Of a DNA stretch of 64,000 nucleotides, positions 44,970 through 52,928 are shown in pieces; position 1 is the first letter of the stretch; the number at the start of each line of letters is the position of its first letter. The notes below the pieces were generated by a model. The model had not been told where the DNA came from. It searched no databases and saw only the letters and a program-made list of their open reading frames with translations. This DNA is from MVYY01 sp012517575 (lineage in GTDB: Bacteria > Bacteroidota > Bacteroidia > Bacteroidales > Paludibacteraceae): assembly GCA_031629035.1 (NCBI GenBank), contig JAVLUG010000005.1:62001-126000 (forward strand), given 5' to 3'. Made by a program: the position numbers and the translations under genes.

Positions 44970-46445
44970 TCAGAATTTATGTGAAAATCCTACGCTGAGC
45001 AATTGTTTAAACTGAACTTTAGCCCGTTCTCCTTCTGCCATTATCATGGTGTTGTCATAACGCGGATTGAGCGAAATACGTGTAGAGATAAATCGATTTA
45101 CAATCAAATTGCAGACGATTTCCCAATCAGCTTCAATTTTCTGATAATTGGTATAAAAAGTAAATTTGGAATCGAGTTGAATTTCACGTGTAGGGGCATA
45201 GGAAGCTACGGCTTTAAACGAACTACCAATTTCCTGCAAATGATTTTCTCCTTTGACTATACCGAATAAATTGGGATTAATTTTTATTGTATCACTTAAA
45301 TATATATACTTCAAGGACAGTGGAGACACCATCAGAGAGAGAATTTTTTTGTACTTGTAGTCCATACCAAAGTTAACATTTAATCGAACCGGAGTAAACA
45401 AAGAAGCTTTTAATTCATTGGAGTTAACCGACTGATAATTGTTCAAAAATTGAGTAGAAAAATCTATCGCACCACTGTAAAACCAATTTCCACTGGCTTT
45501 GAAGCCCAATTTGCTGTTTATTTTCAATATATCTTCATTAATGTTTAATGACCTCAATGCTGTTTCATCTCCAAAAACAGTATAAAAACCGGTTCTCCAT
45601 TCCAAATTGTTTTCCCATTGTGTCCGTTTTTTGTCGTCATAATTAACTTGTCCGGTTAAAATGCCCAAAACCGAAAGATTGCTGTTTCCTCCCTGATACC
45701 AATTTTTTGAAATATAATTTTCGGAAAATTGCAGCAAATAAGAACCTTTGTGTCGCCATGGCCCAACTTGAAATTTAGGAACTCGCATTTTTCTTTCTTT
45801 TCCATTCATATATTCATTCTCGTCAACAAATTCAACCTTTTCGATGGGTTTAACTCTAATAGGCTGATTACCTTTTACATAAGGATTTGAAAGTTCGTAG
45901 AACATCTTTTTGTATAAGCCGACTGCAGTTCTGGTAATTTCGTCCCTTGCATCCTGACGTAACTTTATTAACGATTCCTGCGAAGTAGGCACTTTTATAG
46001 GTCGAAAGGCATTATCTTCAAGCGTTGAGGCTTTTCGCCCGTGAAATATTGTAAGTAAATCTTCGGTTGGTTTAATATTAAAATCAAAAGGTAGACCCAT
46101 ATAAATCAATTCGATAAAAAAAGGATTGGCCAGATAAAACAACGAATCAGATTTAATCGTTGACAAAGCTGTTGGTGAAACAAATAGCTGGAAAGAGTCT
46201 TTCAGAACTTTTATTTTTTCGGAATGTTTTGATTGCAATGTATCAACATTATTCGGTAACTCCACTTTTTCCGAATTCACTTCAGTTGTTTTTAACCATT
46301 CAGCATTTTCAAGCAAACTGTCGAGATCAATTACTTCGCTTGCATGGACATTAACTGTATCGTTGATCGATATGTTGTTTTGCGCAGAAATTAAAAATGA
46401 ATAGGTTGTAAATAAAAATAAAATACTCAGAAATTTTTGTTTCAT
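44970..46445 (-). CDS. DUF3078 outer-membrane-associated protein
   Basis: The 491-residue protein has a signal peptide (MKQKFLSILF... ISAQ) and, in its C-terminal two thirds, the DUF3078 pattern (ENYISKNWYQGGNSNLS, TQWENNLEWRTGFY and alternating hydrophobic beta strands up to the final SVGFSHKF). The terminal aromatic residue and strand pattern suggest an outer-membrane beta-barrel. Function unknown. Confidence 0.82.
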   Translation of the reverse strand: MKQKFLSILFLFTTYSFLISAQNNISINDTVNVHASEVIDLDSLLENAEWLKTTEVNSEKVELPNNVDTLQSKHSEKIKVLKDSFQLFVSPTALSTIKSDSLFYLANPFFIELIYMGLPFDFNIKPTEDLLTIFHGRKASTLEDNAFRPIKVPTSQESLIKLRQDARDEITRTAVGLYKKMFYELSNPYVKGNQPIRVKPIEKVEFVDENEYMNGKERKMRVPKFQVGPWRHKGSYLLQFSENYISKNWYQGGNSNLSVLGILTGQVNYDDKKRTQWENNLEWRTGFYTVFGDETALRSLNINEDILKINSKLGFKASGNWFYSGAIDFSTQFLNNYQSVNSNELKASLFTPVRLNVNFGMDYKYKKILSLMVSPLSLKYIYLSDTIKINPNLFGIVKGENHLQEIGSSFKAVASYAPTREIQLDSKFTFYTNYQKIEADWEIVCNLIVNRFISTRISLNPRYDNTMIMAEGERAKVQFKQLLSVGFSHKF

Positions 46446-46674
46446 GATGTTTCTTTCTTCACCTCTTTGGTCGGTTGAGCTGGAACAAAATTATAAAAAA
46501 ATAAGAAGACAGGAAAGCAAAATTAATCAAAGCAAATTAACAAAATTTATGCCATAAAATCTCTGTTGTACTAATGATTTGCCGATCAACTTTATTCTGT
46601 TGTCAGGATTTTTGTGTAAATCGAAATTTTTCAAACCGTTATCTCGAGATAATAATGAAAATGAAAAAAAATAA

Positions 46675-46884
46675 TTAATCGAAAAGGGTAGGATGATCTT
46701 CCTCCATTTTTCGGAGAATGGCAGTCATTAAGGTTTCTCTGATAAATTTTGACTTGTTGGGTATTTTGTATCTTGCAAGATAAAAATTCAAAGCTTTGTT
46801 TTCTTCATTATTCAGTAAAAAAGCATGTCTGTGAGTACGTATAGAACTGCATTTTTTTGCTGATTTTTTAATTTTCTTCTTCAT
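46675..46884 (-). CDS. Small basic protein, possible ribbon-helix-helix fold
   Basis: The 69-residue protein starts MKKKIKKSAKKC and has a core with a short strand (RTHRHAFLLNNEE) and two helices (NKALNFYLARYKI and SKFIRETLMTAILRKMEE), a layout like MobC/CopG-type ribbon-helix-helix DNA-binding proteins. The family is not certain. It lies downstream of rplT in the same orientation, after that operon's terminator. It is too short for a firm call. Confidence 0.55.
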   Translation of the reverse strand: MKKKIKKSAKKCSSIRTHRHAFLLNNEENKALNFYLARYKIPNKSKFIRETLMTAILRKMEEDHPTLFD

Positions 46885-46945
46885 TCTCTTCAGTTAATGA
46901 TAAACACAAATTATTGAATACGAAAAAATTAGTATCAGAAAAGTA

Positions 46946-46984
46946 AAAAATAAAAAAGAGCAACTTTTTGCAAAGTGCTCTTTA
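46946..46984 (-). terminator. Terminator of the infC-rpmI-rplT operon
   Basis: On the minus strand AAAGAGCACTTT pairs with AGTTGCTCTTT (one bulge), followed by a T-rich run of about twelve bases. It lies ~50 bp after the rplT stop. Confidence 0.8.
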
Positions 46985-47032
46985 ATAAATTTTTCTTTAT
47001 AAAACTTTTACGTTTTAAAAGAGAAAACCGGT

Positions 47033-47383
47033 TTATGCATTTTTTGCTTTTTGCACAATAGCTTTGAAAGCTTCAGGATGATTCATGGCTAAGTCGGCGA
47101 GCACCTTGCGGTTAATTTCGATGCCTGACTTGCGGAGTGCTCCCATTAATCTGGAGTAGGATGAACCTTCGAGTCGGGCAGCAGCATTGATACGCTGAAT
47201 CCATAAAGCGCGGAAACTTCTTTTTTTGGCTTTACGGTCACGATAGGCATAAATCAACCCTTTTTCCCAAGTATTTTTGGCAACAGTCCACACATTTCTG
47301 CGGCTGCCGAAATAACCTTTTGTCAGGTTAAGAATTCTTTTTCTTCTTTTGCGAGAAGCAACATGATTAACTGATCTTGGCAT
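47033..47383 (-). CDS. rplT: 50S ribosomal protein L20
   Basis: The 116-residue L20 begins MPRSVNHVASRKRRKRILNL and has the usual KGYFGSRRNVW, WIQRINAAARLEGSSYSRLM and final AFKAIVQKAK segments. It binds 23S rRNA early in assembly. It is the third gene of the infC-rpmI-rplT operon; in other bacteria L20 or L20-binding RNA structures regulate this operon, but no such structure was identified here. Confidence 0.98.
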   Translation of the reverse strand: MPRSVNHVASRKRRKRILNLTKGYFGSRRNVWTVAKNTWEKGLIYAYRDRKAKKRSFRALWIQRINAAARLEGSSYSRLMGALRKSGIEINRKVLADLAMNHPEAFKAIVQKAKNA

Positions 47384-47468
47384 AATCGATAAAATTTATG
47401 AATGTCAGCGCCGTCTTTTTTCAACGGACTTTGGGCTAAGCATTCTGATTATTGAATAAAAAAATTAC

Positions 47469-47666
47469 TTATTTCAAATTTAATAACTCTTTCACACTTT
47501 CCAAATTAGCTTTGTGCACGAGAGCGCTATGAGTTAAATTGCGTTTTTGTTTTTTGGTCTTTTTGGTCAAAATGTGGCTCTTAAAAGCGTGTTTTCTTTT
47601 GATTTTTCCTGTTCCGGTCAACGTAAATCTTTTTTTTGCTCCAGAGTTTGTCTTTTTCTTTGGCAT
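47469..47666 (-). CDS. rpmI: 50S ribosomal protein L35
   Basis: The 65-residue basic protein has the L35 pattern MPKKKTNSGAKKRFTLTGTGKIKRKHAFKSH. Middle gene of the infC operon, 48 bp after infC and 85 bp before rplT. Confidence 0.98.
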   Translation of the reverse strand: MPKKKTNSGAKKRFTLTGTGKIKRKHAFKSHILTKKTKKQKRNLTHSALVHKANLESVKELLNLK

Positions 47667-47714
47667 TTCGCTTGAATATTTAGTAAATTGAATAATTGAA
47701 TTAATAAAATATCT

Positions 47715-48269
47715 TTATTTTAATTTTTTTGGTGACAACTGTATCGTCATTCTTTTTCCTTCCAAAATTGGCAATTGCTCAACTTTGGCATATTCTTCCA
47801 AGTCGTTGGCAAAACGAAGCAGCAATACTTCACCTTGTTCCTTGAAAAGGATGGAACGACCTTTGAAAAATACATAAGCTTTTACCTTGCAGCCTTCCTT
47901 GAGAAAGTTTTGTGCGTGTTTCAGCTTGAAATTATAATCATGCTCGTCAGTTTGGGGCCCAAAACGAATTTCTTTCACTATGACTTTAGCGGTTTTTGCT
48001 TTCAGTTCCTTTTCGCGTTTTTTGAGTTGATAAAGAAATTTCTGATAATCTATCACTCTACACACTGGAGGATCGGCTTTGGCTGAAATCTCAACCAAAT
48101 CCAGGTTTTGCTCTTCGGCTATTTCTAAAGCTTTTTCGATAGGATAAACTCCCGGTTCGACATTTTCGCCAACCAGACGAACTTCTTTTACTCCTCTAAT
48201 ATTTTCGTTGATTCTGTGGAGCTGTTCTGTTGACTTACCTTGTTGTTTCACAGATAATTGTTTAGCTAT
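47715..48269 (-). CDS. infC: Translation initiation factor IF-3, probable AUA start
   Basis: IF-3 checks start-codon fidelity. Conserved segments: HRINENIRG, LVGENVEPGVYPIEKALEIAEE, PPVCRVIDYQKF and the C-terminal KAYVFFKGRSI...MTIQLSPKK. No in-frame ATG exists. An in-frame GTG at 48249-48251 lies 25 nt from the only good Shine-Dalgarno sequence, whereas an in-frame ATA at 48267-48269 lies 7 nt after a perfect AGGAGG (48277-48282) and gives MAKQLSVKQQGK. I therefore chose ATA, by analogy with the AUU start of E. coli infC; the protein would have 184 residues (178 from GTG). Confidence 0.9.
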   Translation of the reverse strand: MAKQLSVKQQGKSTEQLHRINENIRGVKEVRLVGENVEPGVYPIEKALEIAEEQNLDLVEISAKADPPVCRVIDYQKFLYQLKKREKELKAKTAKVIVKEIRFGPQTDEHDYNFKLKHAQNFLKEGCKVKAYVFFKGRSILFKEQGEVLLLRFANDLEEYAKVEQLPILEGKRMTIQLSPKKLK

Positions 48270-48276
48270 AACTGTT

Positions 48277-48282
48277 CCTCCT
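48277..48282 (-). promoter_or_regulatory. Perfect Shine-Dalgarno sequence of infC
   Basis: AGGAGG on the minus strand, 7 nt before the ATA at 48267-48269. Strong Shine-Dalgarno sequences are rare in Bacteroidetes, so this one probably decides the start. Confidence 0.75.
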
Positions 48283-48325
48283 AAAAATTAATTTTTAAAC
48301 GTATAATTTTAAAATTTTAAGACTG

Positions 48326-48333
48326 CAAATATA
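48326..48333 (-). promoter_or_regulatory. -7 element for the infC operon
   Basis: The minus strand reads TATATTTG followed by CAG, matching TAnnTTTG, about 57 bp before the proposed ATA start. No -33 was found. Confidence 0.45.
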
Positions 48334-48501
48334 AATGTTTTTTTTGAATTTTCCATTATCCCGATGAATATTTTTCCGGTTTTAGTGCTTTAAATCATAA
48401 TATAACATTCTAATAATGTATAGATTAATCAACGCTGTTTTTTTGCTTGGTATTTTGACGGGCATTTGTATGTTTATTCGGCTTATTTGAGTCGTTTTTA
48501 T

Positions 48502-48533
48502 CTTGTTTTATATCAAAAAATTAACTACCTTTG
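48502..48533 (+). promoter_or_regulatory. Promoter of rplY
   Basis: CTTG (48502-48505), a 20-bp spacer and TACCTTTG (48526-48533), followed by CAGCA, match the Bacteroidetes housekeeping promoter pattern. The leader is about 100 nt. Confidence 0.7.
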
Positions 48534-48640
48534 CAGCACTTTTTTTTTGAGAAAAGAAAGTGTGATGGGAAATTAAGCTACTGATCACATGTTTTTTGTA
48601 AATGCTTAAATTTTGAGTAACACATTAATTTAAAGTTAAA

Positions 48641-49213
48641 ATGAAAGAATTTGATTTAAAGGGTACCTTACGTAGCGAGTTTGGTAAAAAAGTCAGCAAA
48701 TTGGAAAGAAGTTCTGAAAAAATTCCGTGTGTCCTTTACGGAAACGGGGAAAATGTACATTTTACTACTTCTGAAGTTGACGTGCTGAAGTTGATTATTA
48801 ATCCTGATGTTTTTGTAGTAAATCTCGATATCGAAGGGAAAAAATGCAAGGCTGTTGTTAAGGAAGTTCAATTTCATCCGGTTACAGACAAAATTTTACA
48901 TATCGATTTCTTTATGATTTCTGAAGAAAAACCGGTAGTGGTGGAATTGCCCGTCAAACTGGAAGGTTTGGCTGAAGGTGTGAAAGCTGGTGGTAGATTG
49001 AGTCTTGAAATGAGAAAATTGAAAGTGAAAGGAATTTATACTAAACTTCCTGAAAGAGTAGTAATTGATGTTACTTCGCTCGGATTGGGCAAAACCATTC
49101 AGATTGGAAATCTTTCTTTCAATGATTTTGAAATTCTGAACGCAAAAAATGCCGTTGTTGCTCAGGTTAAGCTCACCAGAGCTTCTTACGCTGCTGCAGC
49201 AGGAGGAAAATAA
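48641..49213 (+). CDS. rplY: 50S ribosomal protein L25 (Ctc form)
   Basis: The 190-residue long (Ctc/TL5) form of L25 binds 5S rRNA. The N-terminal L25 domain has RSEFGKKVSKLERSSEKIPCVLYG and VKEVQFHPVTDKILHIDFF; the C-terminal beta domain has LPVKLEGLAEGVKAGGRLSLEMR. It precedes pth, a common pairing. Confidence 0.95.
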   Translation: MKEFDLKGTLRSEFGKKVSKLERSSEKIPCVLYGNGENVHFTTSEVDVLKLIINPDVFVVNLDIEGKKCKAVVKEVQFHPVTDKILHIDFFMISEEKPVVVELPVKLEGLAEGVKAGGRLSLEMRKLKVKGIYTKLPERVVIDVTSLGLGKTIQIGNLSFNDFEILNAKNAVVAQVKLTRASYAAAAGGK

Positions 49214-49375
49214 TAAATGGTTTTAATTGGTGTTGTTGTTTTTGAATTAAAGAAATTCGGCAAATGGTTAAGCTGATGAATTATTTGTAAATTAATCAAT
49301 TAATTACTTAATATTAACAAAGTTTTCCGATTTCTTCAAAAGTTCAATAATGAACCGATTTGAAAATAAGTATTT

Positions 49376-49939
49376 ATGAAATTTTTAATTGTAGGATTGG
49401 GCAATATTGGAAGTGAATACGAAAATACCCGCCACAATATAGGTTTTAAGATATTGGACGCTTTCGCTGAGGCGTCCAATGTTTTTTTTACCGATCAACG
49501 TTATGGAGCTGTATGCGAAGTAAAATTAAAAGGTCATACGCTCATTTTGTTGAAACCTTCAACTTTTGTCAATCTTAGTGGAAATGCCGTGAGATATTGG
49601 ATGCAAAAGGAAAAAATAGATGTTGATCGTTTATTAGTGGTGGTGGATGATATTGCTCTTCCCTTTGGAACAATTCGTTTGAAACCCAAAGGGTCGGATG
49701 CAGGACACAACGGCCTGAAAAATATTCAAGAAGTACTGGGCCATAATCATTATGCCCGGATACGTTTCGGTATAGGCAACGATTTTCCACGTGGCAGACA
49801 AATAGAATATGTGCTTGGAAAGTGGACGGACGAAGAAGCTGCTCAATTGCCCGAAAGGATAGAAAAAGCCATAGAAGTAATAAAAAGTTTCTGTTTGATA
49901 GGAGTTGAAAAAACCATGTCGTTTTACAACAACAAATAG
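49376..49939 (+). CDS. pth: Peptidyl-tRNA hydrolase
   Basis: The 187-residue enzyme frees peptides from dropped-off peptidyl-tRNA. Active-site segments: GLGNIGSEYENTRHNIGF (Asn and His), STFVNLSG, DDIALPFGTIRLKPKGSDAGHNGL and RIRFGIG. It is preceded by rplY (162 bp) and followed after 11 bp by an Hsp15-like gene. Confidence 0.97.
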   Translation: MKFLIVGLGNIGSEYENTRHNIGFKILDAFAEASNVFFTDQRYGAVCEVKLKGHTLILLKPSTFVNLSGNAVRYWMQKEKIDVDRLLVVVDDIALPFGTIRLKPKGSDAGHNGLKNIQEVLGHNHYARIRFGIGNDFPRGRQIEYVLGKWTDEEAAQLPERIEKAIEVIKSFCLIGVEKTMSFYNNK

Positions 49940-49950
49940 GTTTTTGATTT

Positions 49951-50367
49951 ATGAAATCGGAAGTGCGCATAGACAAATGGCTGTGGGCTGTCAGGTTGTT
50001 TAAGACCCGTTCCCAGGCTGCAGAAGCATGTAAAAAGGGAAAAATTCTGATTCACGGGCAACCGGCGAAAGCTTCGCACAATATTCGCATTGGCGATGTG
50101 GTTGGCGTGAAACGAAATCCCGTTTTGTTTTCCTATAAAGTGATTGCGTTAACGGAAAATCGCTTGAATGCCAAATTGGTAGCGGAATATCTGATGGATG
50201 TTACCACCCCCGATCAACGTGAATTGTACGAACTCGGCAAATTGAACAATAATTCTGGAAGAATGCGTGGCAGTGGTCGTCCTACAAAAAAGGAACGACG
50301 CGATTTGGAAGATTTTGTTGAACCTTTTTTCCTTGATGAAGACGATGGAGACTGGGAAGATTTATAA
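49951..50367 (+). CDS. S4-domain RNA-binding protein, Hsp15-like
   Basis: The 138-residue protein has an S4 domain from its start (RIDKWLWAVRLFKTRSQAAEACKKGKILIHGQP) and an acidic tail (FFLDEDDGDWEDL). E. coli Hsp15 binds 50S subunits that carry nascent chains after translation stops early, which fits the adjacent pth gene. It is probably co-transcribed with pth. Confidence 0.9.
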   Translation: MKSEVRIDKWLWAVRLFKTRSQAAEACKKGKILIHGQPAKASHNIRIGDVVGVKRNPVLFSYKVIALTENRLNAKLVAEYLMDVTTPDQRELYELGKLNNNSGRMRGSGRPTKKERRDLEDFVEPFFLDEDDGDWEDL

Positions 50368-50466
50368 ACATACTTACCTGAAATTTCTTCAATCTGGTTA
50401 ATATCTTGGTTTTTATTCTTTACTTTCTACTAATATACCAATTTTTATATTTTAATAAACCTTACT

Positions 50467-50876
50467 TTAGTACATGACAAAAAAATTGTAAAAACATTTA
50501 TATTCTTTATTCTCATATATTTAATAATGGGACTTTCCCCCAAACCCCACTTACTTTTTTGTCTTGAAACAAAAAAGTAAGCAAAAAAATTAACTTTGTT
50601 GAAGCAGCTACGCTCAACCTAAATCAAATAAATTTGATTTTGTTTTCGCTTAAACGCTGCTTTCAAGACTGTGTCCACTTCACTCGAAAAACTTACGCTC
50701 GAAAAGCTGAAATCGTCCAAACTTATTCCGACGAAATACGTCGGAACTCAAACAAGGACGATTTTTAAACGCTTTTCTCACTTGTTTTTCGGTTCACTGG
50801 ACAAGGTCAACCCTAAGAGCTTGGCTTAGTTTTACAGATATATAAAACAAATGTTTCAATTTTTGTCATGTACTAA
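50467..50876. repeat. MITE-like structured element with inverted terminal repeats
   Basis: The 410-bp element starts TTAGTACATGACAAAAA and ends with its complement TTTTTGTCATGTACTAA; the similarity continues inward (AATTG...AAACATTT) to about 30 bp. Inside are strong hairpins: a perfect 13-bp stem (50550-50562 with 50569-50581), a perfect 9-bp stem (50710-50718 with 50756-50764) enclosing an 8-bp stem (50726-50733 with 50739-50746), and looser long-range pairing (GTGTCCA/TGGACAA region). There is no ORF. AATAAACC occurs next to both ends (50454-50461, 50875-50882). It looks like a non-autonomous mobile or fold-back repeat. Confidence 0.65.
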
Positions 50877-50932
50877 TAAACCCTAGTGTTAGAGCAAATG
50901 AAGGTCGATTCTTATTCTCAATTTAAAAGATT

Positions 50933-50940
50933 TACTTTTG
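50933..50940 (+). promoter_or_regulatory. -7 element for the HAD hydrolase gene
   Basis: TACTTTTG matches TAnnTTTG, 24 bp before the start at 50964. No -33 match. Confidence 0.4.
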
Positions 50941-50963
50941 TTTAAAATTTAAACTTACGTCAT

Positions 50964-51572
50964 ATGGAGATTCTAAAAAATGTCGTATTCGACTTTGGAG
51001 GTGTGCTTATCGACTGGAATCCTCGTTATCTGTACCGAAATGTTTTTCGGAGCGAAGATGAAATGGAATATTTCCTCGAACATATTTGTCCATACGACTG
51101 GAATCTGATGCAGGATGCCGGCCGTTCGCTCGCCGAAGCTACACTGTTGAAACAGGAAGAACATCCCGAATACAGCAATGAGATTGCATTATATTATGGT
51201 CGATGGATTGAAATGATAGGTGGAATTTTCGATGAAAATGTGAAATTACTTAAACCGCTGAAAGAAAAATACAACTTGTATGGACTAACGAACTGGTCAG
51301 CCGAAACGCTTCCACTTGCACAGGCTGAATACGATTTTTTTGATTTGTTTGACGAAATTGTTGTATCGGGAGCAGAAAAAATCGTAAAACCTGATCCGGA
51401 ACTCTATCGAATATTGATTGATCGTTATCGAATCAATCCTCAGGAAACGCTGTTTATAGATGATAATCCGGAGAACATCCAAACAGCCAAACAACTCGGA
51501 TTTCAGACTTTGCACTTGACACCTCAAATCAATTTAGAACAAGAACTGAAAAGTAGAGGCATTATTGATTAA
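50964..51572 (+). CDS. HAD-superfamily hydrolase (haloacid-dehalogenase-like)
   Basis: The 202-residue protein has motif I VFDFGGVLIDWNP, motif II LYGLTNWSAET (Thr/Asn), Lys in KIVKPDPELY and motif IV FIDDNPENI. The helical cap between motif I and II puts it with the YihX / subfamily IA phosphatases (glucose-1-phosphatase-like). Substrate unknown. Confidence 0.88.
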   Translation: MEILKNVVFDFGGVLIDWNPRYLYRNVFRSEDEMEYFLEHICPYDWNLMQDAGRSLAEATLLKQEEHPEYSNEIALYYGRWIEMIGGIFDENVKLLKPLKEKYNLYGLTNWSAETLPLAQAEYDFFDLFDEIVVSGAEKIVKPDPELYRILIDRYRINPQETLFIDDNPENIQTAKQLGFQTLHLTPQINLEQELKSRGIID

Positions 51573-51623
51573 TACCTGAAAGAATTCCTTGCTTGGAAAA
51601 ATAATCTTAAAGGGGAAGCATTT

Positions 51624-52583
51624 TCATAACAATCGCAGAAAAAGTTTGGGTACAGGAGTTTCGAAATGCATGATTTCGCCCGAAGTAGGGTGATAAAATT
51701 CCAATACACGCGCATGCAATGCAATGCGACCTATATTTGAAGATGATCCGTATTTGCGGTCGCCGACGATGGGGTGTCCAAGATCCTTGAGATGGACGCG
51801 TATCTGATTTTTACGCCCGGTTTCGAGTTCCAATTCTAGTAGCGAAAATTGGTCGGATGTCTGCAAAACTTTATATCTTGTGATTGCCAGTTTTCCCCCA
51901 TTATCCACGGGACTGGAATACACCATAAAGTTTTTTTTGTTTTCAGTTAGCCAACTCGATATTTTCCCTGCAGCTTCGTCCATTTTTCCCTCTACAACAG
52001 CCACATAAGTGCGTTTGGTAACCATATTGCGCCAATTATCTCGCAACTGATGCTGAGCTTCGCTATTTTTAGCAAAAACCAGAACTCCCGAAGTCAACTG
52101 ATCGAGCCGGTGAACCGTATATATTTTATTAAAGGGAGATTGTTTTTTCACATAATCCTTAAGCAACGAGACCGCTGTGGTATCAATTCCACTTCCGGTG
52201 GTGATGGTAAGCAGCCCTGCTTCTTTGTCAATAATAATGATATCATCATCTTCGTACAGAATGCGCAATTGCGGGATATTCTTCTCCACAATGCTCCGAT
52301 GATTGCCAACGATAATCTTATCACCCGATTTTAAAGGATAATCGTAAAGCGTGACGGTTTTGCCGTTCACTATTATTTGACCATGTTTGAGTAACGATTT
52401 CACCGAATTTCGGCTCTTTTCGTTCATGTTTGTCAGCAAAAAATCGAGCAAAATGGCATTTTCATTCACTTTTATTTCTTGTTCTTTCTTCGTAGATGGA
52501 ACAGGAGTTTTTTTATGTGTTTGTTTGTTCACGTCTATAAATTGTTTTCGTAATCTTTTATAAAACCAAGAGTCATCCACCAT
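51624..52583 (-). CDS. RluA-family rRNA/tRNA pseudouridine synthase
   Basis: The 319-residue protein has a Lys-rich N-terminal extension, an S4 domain (~residues 55-100, NSVKSLLKHGQIIVNGK) and a catalytic domain with HRLDQLTSGVLVFAKNSEA, containing the catalytic Asp. RKNQIRVHLKDLGHPIVGDRKYG is the second family signature. Which uridine it modifies (RluC/RluD-like) cannot be read from sequence. Confidence 0.93.
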   Translation of the reverse strand: MVDDSWFYKRLRKQFIDVNKQTHKKTPVPSTKKEQEIKVNENAILLDFLLTNMNEKSRNSVKSLLKHGQIIVNGKTVTLYDYPLKSGDKIIVGNHRSIVEKNIPQLRILYEDDDIIIIDKEAGLLTITTGSGIDTTAVSLLKDYVKKQSPFNKIYTVHRLDQLTSGVLVFAKNSEAQHQLRDNWRNMVTKRTYVAVVEGKMDEAAGKISSWLTENKKNFMVYSSPVDNGGKLAITRYKVLQTSDQFSLLELELETGRKNQIRVHLKDLGHPIVGDRKYGSSSNIGRIALHARVLEFYHPTSGEIMHFETPVPKLFLRLL

Positions 52584-52928
52584 TGCCTGACGATTGTTTT
52601 GGAGAATGATGCGACGCCGATCCGGTCGAAATCATTTTAAGTATTGCCGATTTCTACCATTGTTTTTTCAATACAATCACAGTTATAATCATGTCGCAAA
52701 ATTACAAAAATTATAGCATTGTATTTCCCTTGAAGAATTCGGTGATAAAAAATAGGCGAATATATTTTTGAATTTTTAAAATTTAAGGAGAAAGTGTACG
52801 TTTAATTTTTAAAAATAGTCAACCACTGTGTGATCATAATTGGAATTTACACAACCCGACAAATACAGCTAATGGATTACCAATTTTCTTTTGTTATGTT
52901 CAAAACTCATTTTATTAAAATTGATTAA
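52584..52928. other. 345-bp divergent intergenic region
   Basis: It lies between the pseudouridine synthase and DUF4153 genes. Apart from one minus-strand -7 element I see nothing that can be supported. Confidence 0.45.
52697..52704 (-). promoter_or_regulatory. -7 element for the pseudouridine synthase gene
   Basis: The minus strand reads TAATTTTG, an exact TAnnTTTG match, about 115 bp before the start. Confidence 0.45.

Larger units (their letters stand above)
48270..48640. other. 371-bp divergent intergenic region infC/rplY
   Basis: It contains the infC Shine-Dalgarno and -7 on the minus strand and the rplY promoter on the plus strand. I see no coding potential or small RNA signal. Confidence 0.5.
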
